From Rhipicephalus microplus (Eukaryota; Arthropoda; Arachnida; Ixodida; Ixodidae): DNA of 64,000 nt. Position numbers and translations under genes: made by a program. The notes below the pieces were generated by a model, which was given only the letters and a program-made list of their open reading frames with translations, ran no database searches and was not told where the DNA came from. Positions 36,801-49,840 of this stretch are shown in pieces (the stretch's first letter is position 1; each line of letters starts with the position of its first letter). Location of the stretch: positions 201,753,101-201,817,100 of the forward strand of contig NC_134701.1 of NCBI RefSeq assembly GCF_043290135.1, written 5' to 3'.

Positions 36801-38569
36801 TGGAAGGCGTTCGACCATCTGGATAACTCTCGGGCAAAGTGTAAACAAATTGCTTATACGTTTCATTGTCTCTATACCTGCTTTCGAGTAACAATAGAAC
36901 TCAGTTTGGCTCGCACATTGCCTTTAAAATGCAACATAAAATGTTTTAATGAATATGCCTTTAGCTATATTCAATCTTTTGTTTTCTTTTTGTCCTTATT
37001 ATATCACCATATCCTCGGTGTGCTCAGTAGTGTGATTGTGTAACTGCAAAGCTGGCAAATGTTTTTTTTTTCTAGCCAAAATTGACTAGATAGTTGCAAA
37101 ATATTCTCTTTTAGAAAAATATTCACTGCGGCCTCCTCATCCCTTGACGCAAAGATATAAAGAGAAATCATGTGATCTTATTGTACTGTGCAAAATAAAA
37201 ACTTTGTTTTATAGCGTTAACTTTATGACGACGTCGCGAGAAATTCATGATATGTGCTGTTTTCCTTCAGTTTGACAACAAAAACATCAAATGAGGAAAC
37301 AGAAGTATGCCCACAAATGGACAAAGTTTGACACTAGATATCAAGTAAAGCGTAAATTTCGACAGCCCTTCAAAGCCAATCGGAGACAGCCGGTCGATGT
37401 CGAGTCCACTCTTTCTGCTTTTGCGCCGGCCACTTTGCATCGCACTTCTGTAAAGGAAGCTGTACGTTTTCTTTCTTCTATTTCCCACTTTCTCCCAACG
37501 GTGTCTGACGCTCTACCAATGCTCCATCATCCGCGGCGACATCGGAAACCCGGCTGCCAATAACCCTGGGGTGTCAGTTCTCTCGAGACGCTAGGCGTGC
37601 GTGTGTGGATGGCCGTATCATATGTCGTATGCGGGGCCCGCCGGGAGCCGGCGAGATTCAGCGCTTCCCAACGTCAGTAGCTTCTAAACGTATCTCCATT
37701 CGTTTGATACTGTACGCTTCTCTTTTTATGCCTAATTCAGTTCTTGACCCATGGGCTCGACTAACGTAGAAGTAAGACACAGAAGCGCCAATGATCGACG
37801 CAAAGTGCCAGTGCGACAGATGGGTTGTCCATAGCGAGATGAGGGAGCGAGATAAGGTCTGGCAGCTGCCAGAAGATCGTGTCGCCAATCTGAAGGAAAC
37901 ACGTCCGGCAATAAGGCTGGCGGGCAGCTCTCCAGAAAAGCGACGTAACATATCCAAACAAGTGAAGTAAGCAAAAACGAGAATAAGTGCAAATGAAGGT
38001 AACCGTCACTTCAAGCCGGTTGCTTCATGTGTTTCCTTCACGTAACAGCTGTGTTTGTTACTTTTCACCAACAGTATTTCCTTTCCGGTCATCTCCGATA
38101 ACTCTGTAGTCACATTCTTGTATACCTTTCTTCAAGGTATTTTTAATCTGGTAACACAGTTGAAGTTTTCCCTAGTGTATGCTTCTATTTCTTGTGTTAT
38201 TGCTGCTGAGTTTCACATCAAGGATATCGGCCTCGTAGAATGTAGCTTTAACCGAGAAATCTATGCGTTGCGTGCGTAGGCCTGGGTTTAGATGAACGAA
38301 GCATCGCAGGAAGCGCAGCATGTTCAGTCGTGCTGAGTTGTCATGTCATCCGGACTGTTTGTGAACGATAGGCAAAATTATTTAGGTCATTCTGTCAAAC
38401 GGCGCAGAAAATAGGACAAAGCGCACACAGGCAGGGCAAATCACTGTGTGTTCCACGTCAAGTTTCTTGTGTTGTTCTCCCACAGTGTTCGTGAACGAAC
38501 GAGCCTACATAAGAAACCTTGCATTTCGGTCACTTTGAAACATACATTAAAAAAAAACATATAAACAAC
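33893..38569. other. Unassigned DNA, no gene recognised
   Basis: The longest frame (34473-34934, minus, 153 aa) has no recognisable domain. 35860-35886 holds a cluster of cAMP-response-like motifs (TGACGTCA and TGACGTGA). Homopolymer A/T runs occur at 34418, 36088 and 36150. No repeat shared with the rest of the window was found. Confidence 0.45.
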
Positions 38570-38593
38570 ACACACACACACACACACACACAT

Positions 38594-38677
<84 letters not shown>
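38570..38677. repeat. (CA)n-(TA)n microsatellite, left half of the G2 target
   Basis: About 11 CA units followed by 'tacacata' and about 40 TA units, ending directly at the TG of the G2 5' LTR. TA repeats resume directly after the 3' LTR at 44030. Confidence 0.97.
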
Positions 38678-38679
<2 letters not shown>

Positions 38680-38787
38680 CCACGCTGTGTTGGTGGCAGA
38701 AGACGAGAGCGAAGAAGTGAATGGCAGCTGTGGCTGAGTAAACAGTCCTCCACTTCGAGTTCCTGCCTATCGTTTGCTCTCGCGACA
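38678..38787 (+). repeat. G2 5' LTR (110 bp)
   Basis: Starts 'tgccacgctgtgttggtggc', ends 'ctctcgcgaca'. No TATA box and no AATAAA is visible within it. Three bases downstream, 'tggtagacgtgctggg' begins with TGG and is a candidate primer-binding site, not assigned to a tRNA. Confidence 0.93.
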
Positions 38788-38798
38788 GACTGGTAGAC

Positions 38799-40183
38799 GT
38801 GCTGGGTACTGTACTGCAACGTCTTATGCCTGCTGGTCCTGAACCAGAAGCAACCGCCGCCAGTGCACCAGGGTCTGCCGACATCTATCGAAGCAGCCGC
38901 CGCCTTCAAGGACTACCACCACAGTACGGCCCCTTGGCAAGTTCCGCGAGGACAATGTTTGCCACATCCGCAACCCAAACTGAGCATGACCCACTCGCTA
39001 ACGTACCCTGTGTCATCGACACGCCTCGCACACCTAATCCATTTCATGGTGATGCCAGTGAGGACGTCGAAGACTGGCTTGACCATTTCGACCGGGTCGC
39101 TGCCATCAATGAGTGGGACAATCGCCGTAAGTTGAAGAACTTGTACATCTCCCTCTTAGACGCGGCAAGAGTGTGGTATGAGAACCACAATACTTCATTC
39201 ACAAGTTGGCAGGAATTCCATCGGCAGCTTCGCGAGGCGTTCAGTAACTCCGAACGGAAAGAAAGAGCGGAGCAGGTACTTTCTTCGCGATTTCAAATGC
39301 CGAATGAGAGCGTCGCCATGTTTGTCGAAGAAATGTCACGATTGTTTCGACGGGCTGACCCCCACATGCCAGAAGACAAGAAAGTGCGCCTGCTAATGCG
39401 AGGCGTGAAGGAGCAACTTTTCGTGGGCCTTGTGCGCAACCCTCCCACGACTGCGTCCGAGTTCATACGTGAGGCCACAATTATGGAGCGCATGCTTCGG
39501 CAGCGGGTGTCGCAGTATGAGCGTCAGACGGCCATGTCCGCTGCGTGCTAGCTTGTACCAGGAGGTGATAACAGGGAGGTCCTCACAGAACTCATACGGC
39601 AAGTTGTACGCGAAGAACTTCGGAAATTTCATGCAGCACCCCCTCCCAGTAGCGCTGCTCTTACGGACGTCGTTCGTAATGAAATCAGGCAGTTCGTTCA
39701 CTCCTCACCACCATCGCAAGTCGAACCTCTCACGCTTTCCTACGCGGATGCCCTACGCGCCTCTACGCCGTCGACGGCACATTTTGTTCATCAACCTACT
39801 GGGACCCCCAGACGCTTTCCAAGTCCAGCCCATCGCCTGCCTTCTCAGGCAGATTTTCGTCCTGGCCCGCGGAAGTCCCCGTCTGGCGTGCACCCGACAA
39901 TCGTCCTTTGTGCTACGATTGTGGCGAAGTTGGACACATGTACCGCGACTGTTACTACCGACGAATAGGCCTACGCAGATTCCACCCAGATGCGCGTTGT
40001 CCATGCTATGGTGAGCGCCCACAAGAAATTGCGGATTACTTGGAAGGTAGTCATCACGCTCCTGTCCCGCCGCGACGACAGTCACGGTCACCATCACCAC
40101 GTCCGTCCACATCAACGCACCACGCCCGACCCGCCTTTGGGTCCCCTGGTGTCAGTGGCACAAGCCCACGCCGGGGAAACTGA
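38799..40183 (+). pseudogene. G2 gag (matrix/capsid and nucleocapsid)
   Basis: Capsid-type segment: FHGDASEDVEDWLDHFDRVA, NLYISLLDAARVWYENH, FHRQLREAFSN and MFVEEMSRLFRRADP. The frame is closed by TAG at 39549-39551 but continues in frame with VVREELRKFH and LTLSYADALRAS. A frame change near 39885-39900 is needed to reach the intact zinc knuckle CYDCGEVGHMYRDC (C-x2-C-x4-H-x4-C, about 39908-39950), followed by a basic, proline/serine-rich tail and stop at 40183. Start placed at 38799, 11 bp after the LTR, as the first ATG in frame. Confidence 0.9.
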
Positions 40184-40189
40184 AAACGG

Positions 40190-40833
40190 CGACCTCCGGA
40201 GGTGAGGCCGCTGTCACGCGAACCGACAAATACCCTCCGCCGCTGCCTTACGACGTGCCGTTAAAGCCTGTTTGTGAAACCGCCAACACAACGTCCGCTG
40301 CCATTACCGTTTCCGTCGACTGTTATCCGGTGACTGCGCTTGTCGACACGGGAGCTGATTACTCGGTGATGAGTGCTTCATTGGCCACCCGTCTACACAA
40401 GGTGCTGACAACTTGGGACGGCCCTCAACTAATCACTGCTGGAGGACACCTCCTATCCCCTATAGGAAGGTGCACCGCCAGGCTTGAGATTTGTGCGTCG
40501 GCTTTTGTAGCATCATTCCTTGTACTGCCCAATTGTTCTCGGCCGGTTATTTTGGGCATAGATTTTCTGCAAGAGTATGGAGCGATAATCAATCTGCGTG
40601 ATTCGTTCGTCAGTTTTGCTAAATGTGTTTCTCCCGATTCCGACATCGAGAACGAACATCGTGGCGTGGCCTTACGCGTAGTCGATGATTGCGTCACGTT
40701 GCCACCTCGAAGTAGTATCTTCGTGCTTGTTGAGTGTCCACGGGAGCAGTCAAATATGGGCATCGCCGAAAGTAACCTGACGTTATTGCTTGATCGGGAA
40801 GTGGCCATTGCTCGAAGTCTCGTTCAACTGTGA
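40190..40833 (+). pseudogene. G2 pol: retropepsin
   Basis: Open from about 40190 (no ATG needed if translated as Gag-Pol). Active site ALVDTGADYSVMS near 40345-40385 is intact, and the second motif VILGIDFLQEYG near 40550-40585 is intact. The frame is closed by TGA at 40831-40833, and the same frame carries a TAA at about 41021 before RT. The domain would process Gag-Pol. Confidence 0.9.
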
Positions 40834-41023
40834 AATGGCCAGACTACGGTTTCAGTTACGAACTTCGGTGGCGAACGCAGGTATTTTGCGAAACGCACAG
40901 CCATAGCTTACTTGGAGGCATTAAATGATTTTGACGCCTTCCCTTTGATTACGACGATCTCGACTGAGAACAGCTGCGATACTGACGTGACTAGTCGCCT
41001 CAACGTCAATCGCCAGTTGTAAG

Positions 41024-41960
41024 AACCTAAGAAGGCAAGGATCCTCTGTCTCCTCTCATCCTTTAGTGACTGTTTCGCCACTACTTCGAAAGTCCGGCAG
41101 ACTCCTCTAATGAAGCACAGAATTATCACTGAGCCCAACGTGCAACCCGTGCGCCAACATGCTTACCGCGTGTCGCAGAAGGAGCAAGATGCTATCCGTC
41201 ATCAAGTTAAACAAATGCTCGACGACGACGTAATTCAACCATCGACTAGTCCTTGGGCGTCACCAGTTGTTCTGGTTAAAAAGAAAGATGGTTCATTACG
41301 ATTCTGCGTCGACTACCGCAAACTGAACAAGATAACGAAAAAAGACGCATATCTTCTTCCTCGTATCGATGACTCCTTGGATCACCTGCGACACGCCCGT
41401 TACTTCTCTTCCGTGGATCTCCGTAGCGGATATTGGCAGATTGAAGTAGATGAACGGGACCGAGAAAAAACAGCGTTTATTACACCGGACGGTCTCTATG
41501 AATTTAAAGTTCTCCCTTTTGGCCTGTGCTCCGCTCCAGCCACGTTCCAACGAATGATGGACACAGTTTTATGTGGCTTGAAGTGGTACTCTTGTTTAGT
41601 GTATTTAGACGACGTAGTCGTTTTTTTCTACGACTTTTGAACAGCACATTGAGCGGCTTGAGGTGGTTCTTTTGGATATTCGCACTGCTGGTCTCTCTCT
41701 GAAACCGGAAAAGTGTTATTTTGGATATGAGGAACTGAAATTGCTTGGCCACATTGTCAGCAGCAGTGGTATTCGCCCCGATCCTGACAAGACTATGGCA
41801 GTTGCTTTGTTCCCGATACCGAAAACAAAGCATGATGTACACCGCTTTCTGGGACTTTGTGCTTATTACCGCCGCTTCATGCCAAACTTTTCGAAAATCA
41901 CCGACCCTCTACAACAACTCGTCAAGGATGACGTCGCCTTCGTCTGGGGCCCCCAAACAA
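41024..41960 (+). pseudogene. G2 pol: reverse transcriptase
   Basis: Motifs in order: VIQPSTSPWASPVVLVKKKD, LRFCVDYRKLNKITKKDAYL, motif A FSSVDLRSGYWQIEV with its aspartate, AFITPDGLYEFKVLPFGLC, and motif C LVYLDDVVVF with both aspartates (about 41600-41625). A frame change in the run of seven T at about 41621-41627 stops the frame at 41640. It resumes at about 41640-41663 with [20 protein letters not shown] and [19 protein letters not shown] second frame change falls near 41950-41960. Confidence 0.93.
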
Positions 41961-42341
41961 TCCGGCGCTTTCCGCGATCTTCAACAACGCCTAGAAACGC
42001 CACCAATCCTAGGTCACTTCGACACCGAAGCAGACACAGAAGTCCGCACAGACGCGAGCAACCTTGGCCTCGGCGCTATTCTCGTGCAATATCAAGATGG
42101 CGTGGAAAGCATCATCGCCTACGCTAGCCGCACGTTGTCATCTGCGGAGAAGAACTACTCGACGATTGAAAAAGAATGTCTGGCGGTTGTATGGGCCATA
42201 ACTAAATTCAGGCCCTACTTGTACGGACGCCCCTTCCGAATCGTCAGTGACCACCACTTTCTCTGCTGGCTAGCGAATCTGAAAGATCCTTCGGGCCGTC
42301 TCGCAAGATGAAGCCTTCGGTTACAAGAATTCGACATAACG
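41961..42341 (+). pseudogene. G2 pol: RNase H
   Basis: [20 protein letters not shown] holds the first catalytic D, then [31 protein letters not shown] (with the catalytic E following in KECLAVVWA), and [23 protein letters not shown] at 42309-42311 closes the frame within the domain; the same frame continues beyond. RNase H removes the RNA template during cDNA synthesis. Confidence 0.92.
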
Positions 42342-43735
42342 ATGGTTTACAAGTCTGGTCAGAAACACACCGACGCTGACTGTCTTTCCCGCGCACCCAT
42401 CGAGGTCACTGAAGAAGACAATGATGAAGACTTCAGCTGCCTTGCTATTCTCGCATCATTAAACGTGGCTCAGCAACGCGAAGACTTAGAATTACAACTG
42501 ATCGAATACCTTGATGGACGTCGCCCACAACCCCCACGCCAGTTCGTGCGTGATTTGTCATCTTTCTATCTACGCCAAGGCATCCTCTACAAGCGCAACT
42601 TTCATTCAACGAAAACTGTTTACCTCCTCGTCGTTCCTGCTGCTCTCCGCGATGATATCTTGCGTGCTTGTCACGATGAGCCATCGTCAGGGCATCTTGG
42701 CTTCGCGCGTACTCTGGCGCGGATCAAAGACAAATACTACTGGCGGAAACTTACGAAAACTGTCCGGCAGTACGTTAAGACATGCACAGCCTGTCAGTGC
42801 CGCAAAACTCCAACGATGAAACCAGCCGGTCAGCTTCAGCCTTTGCGACCCCCTCACGCACCTTTTGAAAAGGTCGGGATGGATTTACTCGGCCCATTTC
42901 CGAAGTCTACTGCTGGTAACCGCTGGATTGTGGTTGCCACCAACTACTTGACCAGATACTGCGAAACACAAGCCGCCCAGCGAGCAACTGCTTCCGAGGT
43001 GGCTGACATTTTCATCAAGAACATCGTTCTCCGCCACAGTGCTCCCGCTGTCGTCATCACAGATCGTGGTACTGCTTTTACGGCACAGTTGCTTCGACAG
43101 ATCCTGTTGCTGAGCGGCACGACGCACCGAACAGCAACTGCGTACCACCCGCAGACTTACGGGTTAACCGAACGCCTTAACAAAACGATTGCAGATATGC
43201 TTTCGATGTATGTCGCCAAGGATAAGAAGAATTGGGATGAAATCCTCCCGTATATAACATTTGCCTACAATACGGCTTTGCAGCAAACCACCGGCTTTGC
43301 TTCTTTTCGTCTGGTTTACGGCCGCGACGTCACCACAATGCTTGACACCATGCTGCAACCAACTTTGCCGGGCACGATTACCCCGAACGCAGATGTACTT
43401 GCTCAGCGTGCTGAAGACGCCCGGCAGCTGGCGCGCTTTCGCATTTTATCGCGGCAAAATCAAGATGCCCGCCGATACAACACCCACCACAGAGCAGTAG
43501 TACACGAACCCGGTGACCTAGTCTGAGTTTGGACTCCTATACATTAACGGGGAAGCTCAGAAAAATTGTTATGTCGGTACTTTGGACCCTACCGAGTTCT
43601 TCATCGCCTCGGCGAAGTGAACTACGAAGTTGTCCCAGCAGACATGTCACACTGTTCTCGCAGACCACGCTCCTCGGATGTGGTTCACGTATCCAGGATG
43701 AAGCCGTGCTATTCGCGTTGACTGCAAGTCAAGAA
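42342..43735 (+). pseudogene. G2 pol: integrase and GPY/F tail
   Basis: Zinc-binding arm H-x4-H (HDEPSSGH near 42675) and C-x2-C (CTAC near 42785); catalytic core with all three acids: GMDLLGPFP (42880), VITDRGTAFTAQ (43055) and YHPQTYGLTERLNKT (43145). The 394-codon frame ends at TGA 43524-43526. After a further frame change near 43560, YFGPYRVLHRLGEVNYEV (43577-43635) is the GPY/F module of gypsy integrases, ending by about 43735. No chromodomain seen. Confidence 0.93.
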
Positions 43736-43906
43736 CTTTGTGATGAGGCAATCGCCTTCAAGACAATTGTGCATTACTTTCTTGCTTCTTAATTTTTCAT
43801 GTCGTCCTTTTTTTTTCAAAGGACACAGACATTTTTGACTACCTTTCGTTGTTTTTCGGAGCCGTGGTATTCTTGCGATGCTTCTTCTTCTCTTTTTTTT
43901 TTCTTT

Positions 43907-43919
43907 GGGGAGAGGGTAA
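43907..43919 (+). other. G2 polypurine tract
   Basis: ggggagagggtaa abuts the TG of the 3' LTR and follows a T/C-rich stretch. This is where plus-strand DNA synthesis would be primed, and it confirms the LTR boundary at 43920. Confidence 0.85.
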
Positions 43920-44029
43920 TGCCACGCTGTGTTGGTGGCATAAGACGAGAGCGAAGAAGTGAATGGCAGCTGTGGCTGAGTTAGCAGTCCTCCACTTCGA
44001 GTTCCTGCCTATCGTTTCCTCTCGCGACA
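43920..44029 (+). repeat. G2 3' LTR (110 bp)
   Basis: Differs from the 5' LTR at four positions by eye ('cataa' for 'cagaa'; 'ttagc' for 'taaac', two changes; 'tttcctc' for 'tttgctc'). Confidence 0.93.
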
Positions 44030-44117
44030 ATATATATATATATATATATATTGGTATATATATTGGTATATATATTGGTATATATATTTGGTAGATATAT
44101 ATATATATCTACCAAAT
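44030..44117. repeat. TA array, 'ttggtatata' repeats and 32-bp palindrome
   Basis: Right half of the interrupted TA microsatellite, then three 'ttggtatatata' units. 44086-44117 is a perfect palindrome: atttggtaga, TA repeats, tctaccaaat. Confidence 0.95.
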
Positions 44118-44400
44118 TTGACACTAAGAAATTGTGTTTTCAGAATAAAATTTTGTTTCAGCTTATTAAGGGACAGTGCAGCGTAGATATTGCCGAGATC
44201 ATCTCCTTTTCAACAGATTATGCTTCAAGACAGCGATATGCACTAACAGTCATCCCCTTTACTATCCGAAACAACCGCTTTAGGTTCTAATTGTTTGTCC
44301 CATGGTCATTAGTGAATGGAATCAACTGTCCAACGTTGTGGTGTTGCAGCCATTCTTAAATTAGCTGATGTCTCATATTGTGTAACTTGGTTATTTTCCT
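44096..44400 (+). pseudogene. LINE (CR1/RTE-like) C-terminal RT relic
   Basis: The plus strand reads ISFSTDYASRQRYALTVI and TIRNNRFRF (44200-44287), then in another frame FVPWSLV and EWNQLSNVVVLQPFLN (to about 44360). The order (basic segment, F-F/V-P-R/W, W-N-x-L-P/S, V-V, L-F-L) is what I know from the C-terminal end of CR1-, RTE- and related LINE reverse transcriptases. No catalytic part is present; the clade is uncertain. Confidence 0.5.
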
Positions 44401-44509
44401 TTTCACTGTGTTAGCAATTGTACTTGATGCATTGTTTCAATTATACTTGAAGCGTGCTTTATCTTATATCGGCATCGTCGTTGTAACGCATGTTTTTTCT
44501 GTCGTTTTC

Positions 44510-46140
<1,631 letters not shown>

Positions 46141-48351
46141 ATTGTTTTTGTTTGACCTACTGGTACTATCATATACTTGTATCCCATCCTGCGAAAATCT
46201 CTTAATGGAGTGACAGTATTTGTAAGGAAAAATAAAATAAAATAAATCAAACTACAGAAGCGACTCATCACACTTAAACGTTTTTCGATACTTCAACGTC
46301 CACCAGGCTTAATCACGGCAACGCTTTAGTGAGCTTCTTAAGAAATTAGCTATACACTGAATGATTTAAAAATTGTGTGCAGAAAATTAAGAAAATGTAC
46401 GTTGTTAGTACTTTTCTGGAAAGTTTTTAAAATATAAAAATTGTACATGAGGGGATCTGTTGCACTTATATGACCTCTTCAGTTATCGCACAAGCATTAT
46501 AGGCACCGTCTACTGACCACAGGAAGCTGCGTCACTTTCAGTAACCCGTCCCAAGTTCTCCGCTGATATTGGCCGCTATAGGAGCACGCAGAATACAGGC
46601 GGGCTCTCGTGTCGTTTCTCTAGTCCGACCACTACCCGCCCACTCCGAAAAAGGGAGAGGGGGGTGCACTACGTTTCATTTTGTCCGACACCATCTCAAT
46701 TTTGCCATTTTTATTGGCTAGGCTGTGCACCCTATCGCTGCAGTCGCATTGAAAAACTTGACCGCACGGTGCCTATAACACATCCGTGCAGCTGTGAAGT
46801 ATAGCGTTTGAAGAAGTAATTGAACTTTCGGGTCCAGCACCGCCATCGTCGTCACCCGCACGAATCAGGACTGAACAATGAAAAGCACGCTATCCCACGT
46901 ACGACGGTCGAAACTGGATTAAAATATAGTCGGAAACGAAAGCTGAACAATACAGATAACTTAAAAATGAACAGGTAAGAATATCCGCGCATGCACACAC
47001 AATTATGTGGGAGAAGCGTCTGATTGCCGAGCGGCGCCGTGGGCAACTTGACAATTCCGGCGGGAGTGGGAACTTCAGTCCGCGACAGAAACTTCGCTTC
47101 CCCGCAAAGCCCTTCTACTACGAGCGCGTAGCCCGGCGAACGGCTATAGGGAGCGGAGTGAAATGGTCGTTTAATTAATGAACTCTCGAAGCCAGCCGGG
47201 CAGCGCGTTTGTTGTAAAGCCGTTCTTCCGCCTTCAGTGGGCGCACCGCCGCGCACATCTCGAGACGAGTTTTTGTGTAGCCGTCGGTCGTTCCGCCTCG
47301 CAGACAATGGTTAGTGCATTTGGATGGTGAAGGAAACCACAATACGCCAGGGCTCCTTGCTCTATACGACTCCTTGTAGAATATTACACGCCACCCAGCC
47401 ACAAAGCTCGGAGTTGTGGGTGGGTGATGGCCCGGCGCTGTGTGTAAGGTTGGAATGTCGTCATTCTGAGGCGCCATATGGCCGGAACGGCGCCCCGTAG
47501 CTTCCATCGCGCTCTGTAGAAAACTTCGGTGTATTGCGAAACTCGCGTCCAACGTCACCTATAAACTGGACTCGAGGCTAACTTCATGCCATGGCTTTAG
47601 GGGGGAGGACGATTGAGGGAGGAGTTCCACCTGATTAAAGGAGCACGTAATTGCGGGTGTGACGGATGACGTCGGGTGAATGCGGCCGACGCCCGTTTAC
47701 GCGTAATGCCGATGCATTCCGGTAACCACCGTTTAACTTGTGGAAATTTCTGGTAACTATTACTTTGGCTCCTCATTATGAGAGCTCCGCAACGATAAGT
47801 TGAAGTATGGTGATTGTGCGAAGAATTTATTGTTTGTGAGCTACACTCAATATTATGCTAGCCACATGAACTGGTTTGTTCTGCATTCTAAAAGAAAAAA
47901 TCTTTTGTGTGTGTGTGGGTATGTGCAGAAATGTTGGGTGTATTAAAAAGCATGTAAAATGTTTTTATCATGGATTATAGTAATGACGTAGAGTATTTTT
48001 TTATCGAGTGGTCGATGCTAAGTTATCTTTACGGGGTGGCGTTGCCTTAATGACCGCCTAAAGGAGCACGTGAGTCTAATGCAGGGCCGCCACTTGACAA
48101 GTCGCTGTCCCAAGTGTTATGCCTTCATCTTTGATGATTGCCAAGTCATGGTGAGATATTGATATAAAAGGCCACATGAAACACTGAAGCGTTTTTCATT
48201 CGCAAGGCAGAAGTGTACGAGTGTTCTGTTAGGTACCTGTCAGACGATCAGTACTAGTATCCTAATTTATTTTTAATTGAAGTGTGATTTAAAGATTAGA
48301 GTAAGCTGTTATGCGTGTGTGCCATCGCTGTTTCTTTCTCTATGTTGCTTG
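46141..48351. other. Unassigned DNA with a GC-richer island
   Basis: 46850-47640 is relatively CpG-rich with overlapping minus frames of 151 and 127 aa (46852-47307, 47175-47558) that match nothing I know and may be an old repeat or a promoter-like region. The rest is AT-rich. Confidence 0.4.
48163..48201 (+). promoter_or_regulatory. Candidate TATA box and initiator
   Basis: TATAAAAG at 48163-48170 is followed 35 bp later by TCATTC (48196-48201), which fits the arthropod initiator TCAKTY. The spacing is a little long and no gene was found downstream, so this could easily be chance or belong to an unrecognised element. Confidence 0.15.
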
Positions 48352-48362
48352 ATCTCCTAGCC

Positions 48363-48604
48363 CAGCCCCGCCGCGGTGGTCTAGTGGCTTAGGTGCTAGG
48401 CTGCTAACCCACAGGTTGGGGGATGTAATCCCGGCTGCGGTGGCTGCATTTTTGATGGAGGCGAAAACGCTGTAGGCCCGTGTGCTCATATTTGGGGCAC
48501 GTTAAAGAACCTCAGGTGGTCAAAAATTCCGGAGCCCCCCACTACGGCGTCTCTCATAATCATATGGTGGTTTTGGGACGTTAAACCTTACAAATGAATC
48601 AATC
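48363..48604 (+). mobile_element. Ruka-like tRNA-derived SINE, full length
   Basis: Same order as 7411-7653: head 'ccgccgcggtggtctagtgg', 'atgtaatcccggctgcggtg', 'cgctgtaggcccgtgtgctc', 'gcacgttaaagaacctcagg', 'ttccggagccccccactacg', and tail 'gacgttaaaccttacaaatg'. Flanking 'atctcctagcc' (48352-48362) and 'atctcctaacc' (48605-48615) form an 11-bp target duplication with one mismatch. Confidence 0.92.
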
Positions 48605-48615
48605 ATCTCCTAACC

Positions 48616-49840
48616 AATCGAATTTTCTATATATTCCAAATATATGAGCAATAAACTGGACGTGTGGGCTTTGCCCTGTCTGACTTCTTTGTTCAAACAT
48701 TCTACGCATAAAAAGTATATTCGTTTTAGAACGCACTCAGCGTAATGAATACGTTAAGTGTAACCTGGGAAATAAGCGCCGATGCCTTCCTCTCGTCGTC
48801 TTTAAACTAATCCAAGCAAGCGCTGTCTATCCTATATTTAGTCAACAGTCATGTCGTGCTAAATAAGATATGCGCTATATGACGCTCGATGTTTGCCGGG
48901 AATTCTGTGAGTGTTATTCACCGCGAGCCGCTTATATTTATCGTGAGTTCTGGACAAAGGTAAACGAAAATGAACTACCAGCACCACCATAAGAGCAGCA
49001 CACCTAGCCTAAAACTGTGTTAGTATTATCAAACATTGATCTTTACCTGTGGTGCACTCTGTATGAGGTAAATCTTCCAAATCCAAAAAAGGAAGGAGAC
49101 GTTGGCTGCATAAGTGAAATTAGCTGCTTAGAAATTAGCTGCATAAGTAAAACTTGCGAACACTGAGAGCGTTGTGTGGTCACCAAGCTGTAAATAGTAA
49201 ATGTCTTGGCGGATGAAAAAAAAAAAAGGAAGGAACACAGAGCATTGGACGAAACGTTGTTGAACCAACAGCACGAGTAGCATACAGGAGGTATACGCTG
49301 GACGAGGGTTGATAATGATCACGCTTTAAGAGTGAGCTTGAAATCAATGTAGCTATGGGAAGCACGTTCAAGATAAAAAAAGAACAAGCGCACAGCTGGA
49401 GATACAGAGAAGGAGGATTAAGAGGACGAGGACGAGGAAGAAACCGTAAGCAGAGAAAAAAATATAAGTGCTGCCAGTCTTGCTCGGGCCCTCAGTCCAG
49501 GACTCCACTGGTACGAGCGGCTCGCTGTGCCATGATCAAGCAAAGCTATTTGGCTCTGTTTGGCCTCGTACGCAAGCCATGCCTCCTATTACCTGTGTAA
49601 CATGTGCGTTTGCTTAGTATCGTGTGGGCTGTCGACATGTGCGGGCCTCTTGGTGCACTTCATTGTTATGTGTCCGAGTGTCGATGTTCCTGAACACGAC
49701 GAACACTTTTATCTAAATCGTGTGGCATATGTTCCTCTTAGCCGTTACAAATTTAAAACGCTGTTGTTTTTTATGCGTCCAATCTTTTATCTGTGTGCTA
49801 TACCAGTCAAATATGCAAATATGGCAGAAGAACAAAACGA
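48616..49840. other. Unassigned DNA
   Basis: No gene recognised. A-runs at 49215-49226. A plus frame at 49355-49600 is basic and short, without a known domain. Confidence 0.5.

Larger units (their letters stand above)
38678..44029 (+). mobile_element. G2: Ty3/gypsy LTR retrotransposon with 110-bp LTRs
   Basis: 5352 bp bounded by near-identical 110-bp LTRs (106 of 110 positions equal by eye) with TG...CA ends. Inside, on the plus strand: gag, protease, RT, RNase H, integrase, a GPY/F-like tail and a polypurine tract. Flanks are 'atat' on both sides within a TA array, so a 4-bp duplication is compatible but cannot be proved. Catalytic residues of protease, RT and integrase are all kept, yet the frame has at least four in-frame stops and three or four frame changes. 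No env. It is structurally complete but not coding-competent. Confidence 0.95.

Noticed and set aside
43526..43919. Envelope-like gene downstream of G2 integrase
   Set aside because: Only the GPY/F tail and a short non-coding stretch with the polypurine tract are present.
46852..47558. Overlapping 151- and 127-aa minus frames as a gene
   Set aside because: Frames overlap, follow a CpG-rich patch and show no domain.
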